Notes: generated by a model from the sequence alone, not told the origin. DNA of 64,000 nt from Thalassotalea algicola (GCF_012932965.1 NZ_JABBXH010000009.1:1-64000), one strand, 5' to 3'. Numbered from the stretch's first letter, positions 1 through 8,408 are shown. Numbers and translations: made by a program.

Positions 1-110
1 TGTGAATGTCCACACAAATTGCATGATAACTAATTGTTAAAGAAAAGATTCTTTCGAATCTCGCCAGACATCACATTCGTGTTTGGCGTGTGCTCCACCG
101 TTGAGAGCGG
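1..110 (-). other. 5' leader of an rRNA operon leaving the left edge
   Basis: Read on the minus strand, this stretch ends with a boxA-like CTTTAACAATTAG (about 33-45) and then GCAATTTGTGTGGACATTCACA-type sequence. That is the layout of the 16S leader in enteric bacteria (boxA, then TTTATCAGACAATCTGTGTGGG in E. coli). A hairpin-forming CGCCA...TGGCG lies just upstream (about 62-88). The mature 16S gene is not in the window. Known: boxA binds NusB/NusE for rRNA antitermination. Inferred: transcription from the two promoters listed next runs leftward into rrs. Confidence 0.8.
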
Positions 111-116
111 ATGCGC

Positions 117-144
117 ATTTTACGCTTCCCTGTTTTAATGTCAA
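117..144 (-). promoter_or_regulatory. rRNA operon promoter P2 (proximal)
   Basis: On the minus strand the -35 is TTGACA (139-144), the spacer is 16 bp and the -10 is TAAAAT (117-122). GCGC follows directly as a discriminator. An A/T-rich tract just upstream (145-180) looks like an UP element. The 16-bp spacer and GC-rich discriminator are hallmarks of stringently controlled rRNA promoters. Confidence 0.82.
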
Positions 145-264
145 CAACTTTTTGAAAAAAACTTTAATTTATTTTTCTAAGTTATCTGACCCGTTTAATT
201 ACTTTATTAAGGAACTAAACTGTTCAAAACAAGCTTCTTAGGTCTCCCTGAAGAAGTGGAGCGC

Positions 265-292
265 ATTTTAGAGATTTATTCGCCTGCGTCAA
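265..292 (-). promoter_or_regulatory. rRNA operon promoter P1 (distal)
   Basis: On the minus strand the -35 is TTGACG (287-292), the spacer is 16 bp and the -10 is TAAAAT (265-270), followed by GCGC. The architecture is the same as in the proximal promoter, so the two form a tandem P1/P2 pair about 148 bp apart. It lies just after the gmhB stop codon. The A/T-rich sequence at 293-360 could act as an UP element. Confidence 0.8.
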
Positions 293-361
293 CACCTTTT
301 TTCGAATAATCTCTTATTTTAGTTCAAGTGCTGATATTTTGCACAATTTTAAAAAAAATAC

Positions 362-898
362 TTAGCTGAGAAATGCAATTGCCTCTTTCACAGCCTTCAC
401 TCGGTGCGCATGTATATGAAGATCGTCTTGATATTGGCTTGCTACTAGTACCTTATTATGGATACCAGCAGCCTCAGCCGCTTTCATGTCCGAAACTTTA
501 TCGCCAATAAATGCGCTGTGTGTTAAATCTACACCGTGCTCCTTTTGTGCCTTAAGTAACATCCCAGGTTCAGGTTTACGACATTTACACGTAAGAACGT
601 ACTCATTGTCTCCTTTTTCTGGATGGTGCGGGCAAAAGTAAACATCAGCTATTTTAATATCTTCTTTAGCAAACTCACTTTTCATCCATTGTGTTAACGA
701 TAAAAAGTCCTCAACTGAGTAATAGCCTCTAGCAATTCCAGCCTGATTGGTAATTACAAAAATTTCGAAGCCCATATCTTGAGCATAGCGACAGACATCA
801 AATATCCCATCTACAAACTCAAAGTCTTTTATTTGATGTACATAGCCAAAGTCGACGTTAATAATGCCATCTCGATCTAGGAATAGTGCTCTTTTCAT
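362..898 (-). CDS. gmhB: D-glycero-beta-D-manno-heptose 1,7-bisphosphate 7-phosphatase
   Basis: This cytoplasmic HAD phosphatase removes the 7-phosphate from heptose bisphosphate in the ADP-heptose pathway for LPS inner core. The 178-aa protein has the HAD nucleophile motif DRDG (D8, D10), motif II TNQ (50-52) and the acidic GDKVSD (about 132-137). The GmhB-type zinc loop is visible as C89, H91, C104 and C106. Length is normal for the family. It lies directly upstream of an rRNA operon in the same orientation, as gmhB does before rrnH in E. coli. A terminator at 934-960 separates it from the ivd operon, so its promoter must be in the roughly 35 bp before the ATG or overlap that terminator. 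Confidence 0.93.
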   Translation of the reverse strand: MKRALFLDRDGIINVDFGYVHQIKDFEFVDGIFDVCRYAQDMGFEIFVITNQAGIARGYYSVEDFLSLTQWMKSEFAKEDIKIADVYFCPHHPEKGDNEYVLTCKCRKPEPGMLLKAQKEHGVDLTHSAFIGDKVSDMKAAEAAGIHNKVLVASQYQDDLHIHAHRVKAVKEAIAFLS

Positions 899-933
899 TA
901 GTTGTTATTCTCAGCTCTTTGCCTCAATAAAAC

Positions 934-960
934 AAAAGACGAGTCTTTAACTCGCCTTTT
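934..960 (-). terminator. Terminator of the ivd operon
   Basis: An 11-bp stem (934-944 with 950-960, one G-T pair) encloses a 5-nt loop. On the minus strand it is followed by CTTTTGTTTTATT. It sits 41 bp after the stop of the SDR gene. The plus-strand side also has T-rich sequence, so it may work in both directions. Confidence 0.7.
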
Positions 961-1001
961 ATCTTTCTTTAATAAGAATAGCATCATATAAGTAAAAAAA
1001 C

Positions 1002-1763
1002 TTACATGCTTAGTCCGCCATCGATTTCAACGACTCGACCTGTAAAGAATTCATTTTCAAAAATATACTTTACCGTATGCGCTATTTCATCAGCTTCACC
1101 TAAACGGCCGACAGGTTTCATTTTTTCTAATCGTTCACGCATTTCTGGTTTCATTGCATCAGTCATTGCTGTTCGAACAACGCCAGGAGCAATAGCACCA
1201 ACACGAATACCATGACGACCAAGTTCACGTGCCCAACAAACAGTCATCGCAACGACACCAGCTTTTGATGCAGCATAGTTTGTCTGCCCCATATTACCGT
1301 TACGAGCAATTGACGACATATTGACAATAACGCCTTTTCGCTCATTTTTTACCATATGAGCAGCCGCCTCTCGGCCACATAGAAAAACGCCGGTCAAATT
1401 AACATCAATGACCGATTGAAATTGCTCTAAAGACATCTTTTTAACAATTTCGCCGTCTTTAGCTTTTAATAGCATGCCATCTCGCAAGATTCCGGCATTA
1501 TTAATTAAACCATCAAAACCACTAAAGTCATCGTTTATCTGATTAAACGTAGCTTCTACTTCTGATTCATTAGTTACATTTGCTAAATAGTAGTTAGCAT
1601 TAGAACCTTCTTGCTCAATTAAACTAACAGTTTCTTTAAGCAATTCTTCATTTAAATCAATCAATGCTAATTTAGCACCAATTTTGGCTAAATTAACGGC
1701 AATAGCACGACCTAAACCTTGGCCACCACCAGTAATTACAATTACCTTATCTTGTACATTCAT
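1002..1763 (-). CDS. ivdG: SDR dehydrogenase, probable 3-hydroxy-2-methylbutyryl-CoA dehydrogenase (IvdG-like)
   Basis: The 253-aa protein is a classical short-chain dehydrogenase. It has the nucleotide-binding TGGGQGLG (11-18), NNAG (88-91) and a catalytic Ser (150/151)-Tyr163-x3-Lys167 triad. On sequence alone it would be called FabG-like. Its place at the end of an acyl-CoA dehydrogenase/hydrolase/mmsB operon matches IvdG of the Shewanella ivd operon, where the gene oxidises 2-methyl-3-hydroxybutyryl-CoA in isoleucine breakdown. The family is certain; the substrate is inferred from context. It is the last gene before the terminator at 934-960. Confidence 0.8.
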   Translation of the reverse strand: MNVQDKVIVITGGGQGLGRAIAVNLAKIGAKLALIDLNEELLKETVSLIEQEGSNANYYLANVTNESEVEATFNQINDDFSGFDGLINNAGILRDGMLLKAKDGEIVKKMSLEQFQSVIDVNLTGVFLCGREAAAHMVKNERKGVIVNMSSIARNGNMGQTNYAASKAGVVAMTVCWARELGRHGIRVGAIAPGVVRTAMTDAMKPEMRERLEKMKPVGRLGEADEIAHTVKYIFENEFFTGRVVEIDGGLSM

Positions 1764-1834
1764 CTCACTGTCTCTAATTTAACAAAGCTAGTTGTGCACC
1801 AGCTTTGTCTTTCTAATTAATGATGCTCAGCAGT

Positions 1835-2719
1835 TTATTTATTAAATAAATTGAATATGCTTGAGAAATCTTTACTACCGTTACCTGCACCTGAATGCAT
1901 AGCATATAAGCTACGAGCTAACGCCCCCATAGGAGTTGATGATTGACTACTTACTGCAGTATCCATCGCAAGACCTAAATCCTTTGCCATTAAATCAACC
2001 ATGAAGCCACCATCATAATTATTTGAAGATGGAACGCCTTCCATAACTTCAGGACATGGGTTATATACATCTAATGTCCAATTCGATCCCGACGATTTAC
2101 TCATGATCTCTGATAGTACTTTAGGATCTAAACCATTTGCTATACCCAATTGTAAGGCTTCTGATGTACCGACCATTAATACAGAGAGCAGCATGTTATT
2201 ACATACTTTAGCGACTTGACCTGCCCCTAAATCACCCGCGTGGAATAAGTTTTTACCCATGCTTGCTAAAATAGGTTGAGCTTTTTCAAAAGCAGCTTTA
2301 CTGCCGCCAACCATAAAACTAAGTGTACCAGCTTTAGCACCACCAACACCGCCAGATACTGGTGCGTCAATAAACTCAATACCAGCTTGAGCCAAAGCTT
2401 CACCAACCGCTTTAACTGAAGCAACATCAATAGTAGATGAATCAATAACTAAAGCTCCTTCTTTAATGTGGTTCACTAAACCATTTTCGCCGGTATACAA
2501 GCTTGTAACATGCTTGCCCGCTGGCAGCATAGAAACAATAACTTCTGCATTGGTAACAGCTTCTTGTGCAGAAGATGCCGTACCAGCGCCATTCTCTACC
2601 ACATCAATGACAGCCTGTGCTGAAAGATCGTAGACACAAACGTGATGTCCTGCTTTTATTAAGTTAATGGCCATTGGGCCACCCATATTACCTAATCCAA
2701 TAAATGCAATATTCGCCAT
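1835..2719 (-). CDS. mmsB: 3-hydroxyisobutyrate dehydrogenase
   Basis: It oxidises 3-hydroxyisobutyrate to methylmalonate semialdehyde in valine catabolism. The 294-aa protein begins with the Rossmann motif GLGNMG (8-13) of the 3-hydroxyacid dehydrogenase family. The substrate-binding block DAPVSGG lies near residue 120 and the catalytic-Lys region GAGQVAKVCNN near residue 170. Length is typical (about 295). It starts 11 bp after the upstream hydrolase stop, so the two are probably co-transcribed. The expected partner for the next step, methylmalonate-semialdehyde dehydrogenase (mmsA), is not in this operon. Confidence 0.92.
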   Translation of the reverse strand: MANIAFIGLGNMGGPMAINLIKAGHHVCVYDLSAQAVIDVVENGAGTASSAQEAVTNAEVIVSMLPAGKHVTSLYTGENGLVNHIKEGALVIDSSTIDVASVKAVGEALAQAGIEFIDAPVSGGVGGAKAGTLSFMVGGSKAAFEKAQPILASMGKNLFHAGDLGAGQVAKVCNNMLLSVLMVGTSEALQLGIANGLDPKVLSEIMSKSSGSNWTLDVYNPCPEVMEGVPSSNNYDGGFMVDLMAKDLGLAMDTAVSSQSSTPMGALARSLYAMHSGAGNGSKDFSSIFNLFNK

Positions 2720-2730
2720 AACTTTCCCCT

Positions 2731-3855
2731 TTATTTCCCTAGCTGCGCTAATGGATGCTCATCAGCAGACCATTTTGAAGTAAAGAACCAATCGATTACT
2801 TCCTCGTCTACCTCAGCGATAGAGCTATACTTCCAGCTCGGATTATTATCTTTATCAATTAATAGTGCTCTTACGCCTTCAAAAAACTCACCGTATTGAC
2901 CACACTTCACAGATAAGCCTAGCTCTAATCTAAAACACTCAGCCAAACTTAACGATTTACCTTGAACTAATTGGCGATAAACTAAATGTCCGCTAATTGC
3001 ACTACCATGTTTTAATGATTTTTGTGCTCTATTAAACCATTTATCTTCTACTTCACAAGTTACAATAGCATTGACAATATCTGCAAAATCATCACCAGCA
3101 GTCACATGTTCAATCAGTGCTTTGTTAGCTCTAACATGTGATACAGGTAATTGCGCATTCGACATAAGTTCATGTTCATGCATTAAGTCGTTTAATTTGT
3201 CATGATTTAAAGCAACCGTATTACCCCAATTTACCGACTTAAGTTGTTCTACGAAAACCGACTTCTTTTCTGCAAGCATAAAGAAGTCAGCTAAACCTGT
3301 GTATTTAGCGTCGCTTGCATTGATCGAAGCACCTGTCAAACCTAAGAACAACCCACAACTTTCAGGCATTTTATTAAGGAAGTAAGTTCCACCAACATCG
3401 GGATATAAACCAATGCTAATTTCCGGCATCGCAATACGACTGGTCTCAGTAACCACTCGATGACTAGCACCGACCATCATGCCTAAGCCTCCCCCCATTA
3501 CAATGCCATTACCCCAAACGATAAATGGCTTGTTAAACGTATGGATCAAATAATCAAGCTTATATTCTTTAGTGAAGTAATCTTCAATTGCAGGAGCATA
3601 ATCACCAGGGTGTGATTTCATTTCGTTATAAAGCTTAACGATATCACCACCAGCACAGAATGATTTTTCACCAGCTCCTTGAAGTAAAACCAAAGCAATA
3701 TTTTCGTCTTCTTTCCACAGAGATAGTTGTGGAAATAAAGCATCTATCATATCGCCACTTAAGGCGTTCAACGATTTTTCTGAATTCAAAGTGGCAATAC
3801 CGATTTTTTTGCCATTTTCACATTCTAGCGTTTCAAAAATTACTACATCAGACAT
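2731..3855 (-). CDS. ivdE: 3-hydroxyisobutyryl-CoA hydrolase (enoyl-CoA hydratase/isomerase family)
   Basis: It hydrolyses 3-hydroxyisobutyryl-CoA, releasing free 3-hydroxyisobutyrate for the neighbouring MmsB. The 374-aa length separates it from true enoyl-CoA hydratases (about 260 aa) and fits the HIBCH group. Visible crotonase-fold motifs are SFCAGGD (oxyanion hole, about 65-71), GGGLGMMVG (about 121-129) and PEISIGLYPDVGG with its catalytic Glu/Asp region (about 144-156). Spacing to both neighbours is 9-11 bp, as in an operon. Substrate assignment rests on length and context. Confidence 0.87.
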   Translation of the reverse strand: MSDVVIFETLECENGKKIGIATLNSEKSLNALSGDMIDALFPQLSLWKEDENIALVLLQGAGEKSFCAGGDIVKLYNEMKSHPGDYAPAIEDYFTKEYKLDYLIHTFNKPFIVWGNGIVMGGGLGMMVGASHRVVTETSRIAMPEISIGLYPDVGGTYFLNKMPESCGLFLGLTGASINASDAKYTGLADFFMLAEKKSVFVEQLKSVNWGNTVALNHDKLNDLMHEHELMSNAQLPVSHVRANKALIEHVTAGDDFADIVNAIVTCEVEDKWFNRAQKSLKHGSAISGHLVYRQLVQGKSLSLAECFRLELGLSVKCGQYGEFFEGVRALLIDKDNNPSWKYSSIAEVDEEVIDWFFTSKWSADEHPLAQLGK

Positions 3856-3864
3856 ATTCAGCTC

Positions 3865-5022
3865 CTACAATAATTGGCCTGCGCCTTCAGTTAATAATCT
3901 ACGCGCGATAATCACACGCATAATTTCATTGGTGCCTTCAAGAATTTGATGAACACGAACATCACGAAAATGACGTTCTAATGGGTATTCTTTAATGTAG
4001 CCATAGCCACCATGAATTTGCAGCGCAGCATCACATACTTTAAAGCCAACATCAGTAGCAAACTGCTTAGCCATTGCACAATAAGCCGTTTTCTCTGGGT
4101 CATTACTATCTAGTTTAAAAGCCGCTAGGCGCACCATTTGACGGGCAGCGACTAATTCTGTCGCCATATCAGACAATTTAAATTGAAGTCCTTGAAATGC
4201 GGCTATTGGCTTACCAAATTGCTGGCGCTCTTTCATATATTCCATAGCTGTGTTCAATGCTTGCTGTGCGGTCCCAATAGAGCAAGTTGCAATATTAATA
4301 CGTCCACCATCAAGCCCTTTCATGGCGATTTTAAAACCTTCACCTTCAGCGCCCAATAAATTTTCTACTGGCACTTTTACATCTTCAAACGTAATCAGCT
4401 TAGTTGGTTGTGCATTCCACCCTAATTTTTCTTCCGCTTTACCATAGATAATACCGTCACTGTCGGCTGGAATTGCGATTGCTGAAATACCTTTGGCGCC
4501 CGCTTCACCAGTTCGCACCATAACTACAAGCACATCTGTTTCACCCGCGCCTGAAATAAACATTTTTGAACCATTAACTAGGTAATAGTCACCTTCTTTT
4601 TTAGCTGTAGTTCTCAAACTTGCAGCATCAGAACCTGCGCCAGGCTCGGTTAAACAGTATGACGCCAACTTTTCACCCATGACTAATTCTGGGCACCAAG
4701 TATCTTTAACAGATTGTTGCCCCCAAGTCGCAATCATCCACGTTGCCATATTATGAATAGTCATCATTGCTGTCGTAGCAGTACAGCCCATTGCTAGCTG
4801 TTCAAAAATAATTGACGAATCTAAACGGCTCAAACCTAAACCACCTGCATCTTCAGGTGAATACAAACCACAAAAACCAAGCTCACCTGCTTTAGCAATC
4901 ACTTCTTTAGGAAAAATATGTTCGGCGTCCCACTTAGCTGCATTAGGTGCAAACTCAGCGTCAGCAAATTGTTTTGCCGTATCAGCAAACATTTGCTGAT
5001 CTTCAGTTAAGTTAAAATTCAC
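3865..5022 (-). CDS. ivdC: Acyl-CoA dehydrogenase, probably isobutyryl-/2-methylbutyryl-CoA dehydrogenase (IvdC-like)
   Basis: This FAD enzyme makes the first double bond in short branched acyl-CoAs from valine or isoleucine. The 385-aa protein has the family signatures CLTEPGAGSD (about 132-141) and, near the C terminus, QIHGGYGYI and EGTNEIMR. The Glu of EGTNE is the usual acyl-CoA dehydrogenase catalytic base position, unlike the LiuA-type enzyme at 7100-8269. The start is GTG, supported by GAGGA 7 nt upstream. A strong hairpin (5077-5118) lies between it and the upstream thiolase gene. The exact branched substrate is inferred. Confidence 0.86.
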   Translation of the reverse strand: MNFNLTEDQQMFADTAKQFADAEFAPNAAKWDAEHIFPKEVIAKAGELGFCGLYSPEDAGGLGLSRLDSSIIFEQLAMGCTATTAMMTIHNMATWMIATWGQQSVKDTWCPELVMGEKLASYCLTEPGAGSDAASLRTTAKKEGDYYLVNGSKMFISGAGETDVLVVMVRTGEAGAKGISAIAIPADSDGIIYGKAEEKLGWNAQPTKLITFEDVKVPVENLLGAEGEGFKIAMKGLDGGRINIATCSIGTAQQALNTAMEYMKERQQFGKPIAAFQGLQFKLSDMATELVAARQMVRLAAFKLDSNDPEKTAYCAMAKQFATDVGFKVCDAALQIHGGYGYIKEYPLERHFRDVRVHQILEGTNEIMRVIIARRLLTEGAGQLL

Positions 5023-5076
5023 TTAAAAATCCTCTATTGTTCGCCTATAAGTTTATAGACAATCAAATACGCGAAA

Positions 5077-5118
5077 GCTCAAATGACTCGTTATTATTTT
5101 TATTCGAGTCAGTTGAGC
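5077..5118 (-). repeat. Large intercistronic hairpin between thiolase and ivdC
   Basis: A 14-bp inverted repeat with one mismatch (5077-5090 and 5105-5118) encloses an A/T-rich 14-nt loop. It lies between the thiolase stop (5146) and the ivdC start (5022). There is no long U tract after it in the minus-strand direction, so a simple terminator is less likely than an mRNA-stability or processing structure or a leaky attenuator. Function is inferred. Confidence 0.6.
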
Positions 5119-5145
5119 CTGTTGTAATAATTTATTATTTGCTTA

Positions 5146-6330
5146 TTAAAGCATTTCTACTGCGATGGCCGTTGCTTCACCGCCACCAATGCAAAGTGTT
5201 GCAACACCTTTGCTTAAACCTTTGTTCTTAAGCGCATGAATCAGCGTAACCATGATACGAGCACCACTAGCACCTAATGGGTGACCTAAAGCACATGCAC
5301 CGCCATTAATATTTACCTTTTCAACATCAAGGCCCAGCTTATCAAGCGCTAACATGCTCACCATGGCAAACGCTTCGTTAACTTCAAATAAGTCAACATC
5401 TGCTGCCGCCCAACCTGCTTTATTTAATAACTTATTTACTGCTCCAACAGGTGCAACAGTAAACTCTTCAGGCGCTTGAGCATGTGTTGCATGCGCTACC
5501 ACTTTACAAAGCGGCGTTAAACCACGCTTTTCGGCTTCAGATTGTTTCATTAATACTAACGCAGCTGCGCCGTCTGAAATTGAGCTAGAGTTGGCAGCAG
5601 TGATAGTGCCGTCTTTTTTAAATGCAGGACGTAATGAAGGAATTTTATCTGGACGAGCATTCCCTGGCTGCTCATCAATTTCAACAACCGTATCACCTCG
5701 ACGCGACTTAACGGTTACGGGTGCTATTTCATTAACAAAAGCACCTGATTCAATCGCCGCATTCGCGCGAGATAATGAGCGAATTGCATACTCATCCATA
5801 GCTTCACGAGTATATGCTTCGCCATCAGCAGTCGTTTGAGCAAAACACCCCATAGAAATACCGTCGTAAGCATTCTCCAAACCATCTAACATCATATGAT
5901 CAAGTACTTGGCCATGCCCCATGCGCATACCACCACGTGCTTTTGGCAACATGTAAGGTGCATTTGACATACTTTCCATGCCTCCAGCAACAGCAACATC
6001 AATTGAGCCGACTAAAATAGAGTCATGAACATCCATTACAGATTTCATTCCTGAACCACAGACTTTATTAATGGTGTTACATACTGTTGATTGAGCTAAA
6101 CCTGCTGCTAATGCAGCTTGGCGTGCTGGTGCTTGTTTTAAACCAGCAGGTAACACACAACCCATTACTACTTCATCAATTTGATCAGCAGCCAAACCTG
6201 CTTTTTCAACAGCAGCTTTAATAGCTACAGCGCCTAACTCTGGTGTTGTTACTGCGGAAAGTGAACCTTGAAAGCCGCCCATTGGCGTACGAGTAGCTGA
6301 AACAATTACGATAGGATCCGTGATAGACAT
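5146..6330 (-). CDS. ivdA: Acetyl-CoA C-acetyltransferase (thiolase)
   Basis: It cleaves 2-methylacetoacetyl-CoA or acetoacetyl-CoA with CoA, the last step of isoleucine breakdown in this context. The 394-aa protein has the thiolase nucleophile motif NKVCGSGMKS (Cys about 89), the His motif CALGHPLGASG (about 345-355) and the C-terminal CIGGGEATA with the second catalytic Cys. Length is standard. It is the first gene of the minus-strand ivd operon, with a LiuR-like operator about 80 bp upstream (6411-6432). A degradative role fits the operon better than biosynthesis; AtoB-like is an equivalent family name. Confidence 0.9.
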   Translation of the reverse strand: MSITDPIVIVSATRTPMGGFQGSLSAVTTPELGAVAIKAAVEKAGLAADQIDEVVMGCVLPAGLKQAPARQAALAAGLAQSTVCNTINKVCGSGMKSVMDVHDSILVGSIDVAVAGGMESMSNAPYMLPKARGGMRMGHGQVLDHMMLDGLENAYDGISMGCFAQTTADGEAYTREAMDEYAIRSLSRANAAIESGAFVNEIAPVTVKSRRGDTVVEIDEQPGNARPDKIPSLRPAFKKDGTITAANSSSISDGAAALVLMKQSEAEKRGLTPLCKVVAHATHAQAPEEFTVAPVGAVNKLLNKAGWAAADVDLFEVNEAFAMVSMLALDKLGLDVEKVNINGGACALGHPLGASGARIMVTLIHALKNKGLSKGVATLCIGGGEATAIAVEML

Positions 6331-6410
6331 AAAATATTCTCCACTTCGGCAACTAGTTTTGTTGCGTTAAATAATAGGCCAATTTTGAATGGCCGTTAGA
6401 TTAACTCAAT

Positions 6411-6432
6411 TTTACGTTTACGCCAACGTCAA
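6411..6432 (-). promoter_or_regulatory. Putative LiuR operator for the ivd operon
   Basis: On the minus strand this 22-bp site follows TTkACsTTkrCGTAAACkTA and is identical at 15 of 22 positions to a second site before liuR (6620-6641). It begins with a -35-like TTGACG and points toward the thiolase gene. Known: MerR-family LiuR controls branched-chain amino acid operons in many gammaproteobacteria. Inferred: this is its binding site here. The -10 element is not clear. Confidence 0.6.
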
Positions 6433-6619
6433 CTTAAATAGAACTTTAGTCCTATGAGTTAAATCAATTTATGCCATTTTATATAAGAAAAATCGGCCCT
6501 CACTCTAGATGAAATAAAGACTAAGTGCATTAACGACAGATAAAATCAAGATGGTCGTGCCAGCTTTCAATGTAACTTATCCCTTACACTTTGATTATTT
6601 ATATACCTACAACACCAAC

Positions 6620-6648
6620 TTTACCTTTACGTAAACTTACCCTATAGT
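6620..6648 (+). promoter_or_regulatory. Putative LiuR operator and promoter of the liu operon
   Basis: TTTACC (6620-6625) and TATAGT (6643-6648) are separated by 17 bp and lie 34 bp before the liuR ATG. The interval 6620-6641 is the second copy of the 22-bp motif at 6411-6432 and contains the palindrome TTTACGTAAA. An operator overlapping the -35 to -10 spacer is typical of MerR-family control, here probably autoregulation. The rest of the 6331-6681 gap shows no gene. Confidence 0.65.
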
Positions 6649-6681
6649 AATTCCAGATTTAATTATGGCAAAGCTACATAA

Positions 6682-7074
6682 ATGGCAAGCACAAAACCAA
6701 CAACTTACGCTATTGGTGAACTCGCTAAAGAATTCGATATTACTACTCGTAGTATCCGCTTTTACGAAGATCAGGGGTTGTTAAGCCCTACACGTAAAGG
6801 ACAAACCAGAATATACAACCAAAGAGATAAAGTTCGACTAAAGTTAATCTTACGCGGTAAACGCCTTGGCTTTTCATTAGCAGAAACAGGTCGTCTTTTT
6901 GAATTGTACGATGCAGATAAATCAAGTGCTAAACAGCTAGAAACCATCATGGGGCTTATTGCAGATAAAAAATCTGACTTAACGCAACAGATGGAAGACA
7001 TAAAAATTGTCTTAGTAGAACTGCAAAATCTAGAACAAAGCTGTTTAGAAACACTTTCAAAAATTAAAGAGTAA
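6682..7074 (+). CDS. liuR: MerR-family transcriptional regulator LiuR
   Basis: The 130-aa DNA-binding regulator has an N-terminal MerR helix-turn-helix (YAIGELAKEFDITTRSIRFY, about 9-28) and wing, then a C-terminal coiled-coil dimerisation region (about 80-125). It lacks the Cys-rich metal loop of MerR/CueR. It is the first gene of the liu operon, 25 bp before liuA, as in LiuR-controlled operons of Shewanella and relatives. Known for the family: represses leucine/isovalerate catabolic genes in response to a CoA intermediate. The two operator copies at 6411 and 6620 suggest it controls both divergent operons. Confidence 0.9.
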   Translation: MASTKPTTYAIGELAKEFDITTRSIRFYEDQGLLSPTRKGQTRIYNQRDKVRLKLILRGKRLGFSLAETGRLFELYDADKSSAKQLETIMGLIADKKSDLTQQMEDIKIVLVELQNLEQSCLETLSKIKE

Positions 7075-7099
7075 AACGAACATTACTTAAGGAACACAC

Positions 7100-8269
7100 A
7101 TGATTTCTACCTTTTCTTCTCTAAATTTCAACTTAGGTGAAACAGTTGACATGATTCGCGATCAAGTTAACGCATTTGCTCGCGATGAAATTGCTCCACG
7201 TGCAGCACAAATCGATATCGACAATGAATTCCCAATGGATTTGTGGCGAAAGTTTGGCGATTTAGGCTTATTGGGTATGACGGTTGAAGAAGAATATGGT
7301 GGTACTGGCCTAGGCTATTTAGAGCATACTATTGCGATGCAAGAAATCAGTCGTGCCTCTGCTTCTGTTGGTTTGTCGTACGGCGCTATGTCTAACTTAT
7401 GCCTAAACCAGTTACGTAAAAACGGTTCGCACGAACAAAAACTCAAATATTTGCCAAAGCTTTGTTCTGGTGAACATATCGGTGCATTAGCCATGTCAGA
7501 ACCAAACGCAGGTTCAGATGTAGTAAGCATGAAATTACGTGCGGAAAAAAAAGGTGACAAATACATCTTAAACGGCAACAAAATGTGGATTACCAATGGT
7601 CCAGATGCTCACGTTTATATTATCTACGCAAAAACTGATGTGAATGCAGGCTCTAAAGGCATTACAGCTTTTATTGTAGAACGTGACTTCCCTGGCTTTA
7701 GCCGCCATCAGAAATTAGACAAGTTAGGAATGCGTGGTTCAAATACCTGTGAATTAGTATTTGAAGACTGTGAAGTTCCTGCTGAAAATATTTTAGGTGA
7801 AGAAGGCAAAGGTGTTCGTGTACTTATGTCTGGTTTGGATTATGAGCGATTAGTGCTGTCTGGTGGCCCGTTAGGTATTATGGATGCCTGTATGGACTTG
7901 GTTGTACCTTATATTCACGATCGTAAACAATTCGGCCAATCAATTGGTGAATTCCAATTGGTACAAGGTAAAGTTGCTGACATGTACACACAAATGAATG
8001 CAGCAAAATCATATGTTTATATGGTAGCTCAAGCATGTGACCGTGGTGAGACTACTCGTAAAGATGCGGCTGCCGTAATTCTTTATTCTGCAGAGCTTGC
8101 GACAAAAATGGCGTTAGACGCTATTCAGTTGTTAGGTGGTAATGGCTATATCAACGAATTCCCAGCAGGTCGTTTATTGCGTGATGCGAAACTTTACGAG
8201 ATTGGCGCGGGTACTTCAGAAATTCGACGCATGTTGATAGGTCGTGAACTATTCAACGAGAGTAAGTAA
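7100..8269 (+). CDS. liuA: Isovaleryl-CoA dehydrogenase
   Basis: It oxidises isovaleryl-CoA to 3-methylcrotonyl-CoA, the first committed step of leucine catabolism after BCKDH. The 389-aa acyl-CoA dehydrogenase carries [12 protein letters not shown] (about 132-143) and [10 protein letters not shown]. It has the IVD-specific catalytic-Glu context [12 protein letters not shown] (about 250-261). The usual EGT position near the C terminus is [12 protein letters not shown] instead, which is diagnostic for isovaleryl-CoA dehydrogenase. The ribosome site AAGGAA precedes the ATG. Directly follows liuR. Confidence 0.94.
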   Translation: MISTFSSLNFNLGETVDMIRDQVNAFARDEIAPRAAQIDIDNEFPMDLWRKFGDLGLLGMTVEEEYGGTGLGYLEHTIAMQEISRASASVGLSYGAMSNLCLNQLRKNGSHEQKLKYLPKLCSGEHIGALAMSEPNAGSDVVSMKLRAEKKGDKYILNGNKMWITNGPDAHVYIIYAKTDVNAGSKGITAFIVERDFPGFSRHQKLDKLGMRGSNTCELVFEDCEVPAENILGEEGKGVRVLMSGLDYERLVLSGGPLGIMDACMDLVVPYIHDRKQFGQSIGEFQLVQGKVADMYTQMNAAKSYVYMVAQACDRGETTRKDAAAVILYSAELATKMALDAIQLLGGNGYINEFPAGRLLRDAKLYEIGAGTSEIRRMLIGRELFNESK

Positions 8270-8301
8270 CTTTACGTCGCTATTCGCTTTAATACATTGT
8301 C

Positions 8302-8338
8302 AAAGGTGCTCACGTAGACTGCTACGTTACGCGCCTTT
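8302..8338 (+). repeat. Hairpin in the liuA-liuB gap
   Basis: The 139-bp gap between liuA and liuB contains an imperfect inverted repeat. AAAGG...ACGTAG (8302-8317) pairs with CTACGT...CCTTT (8322-8338) around a 4-nt loop. It is followed only by a short T run. It could be an intraoperonic processing site or a copy of a dispersed intergenic repeat; one window cannot decide. Confidence 0.4.
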
Positions 8339-8408
8339 TCCTCATATTAAACCGACTAACTTTGTAACACTCACTTACTAAATTGAAATTATAAGAAAGG
8401 AAAATATC

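Noticed and set aside
5037-5231. Plus-strand ORF of 64 codons opposite the ivd operon
   Set aside because: It contains the intercistronic hairpin and the end of the thiolase gene, has no ribosome site and no family likeness.
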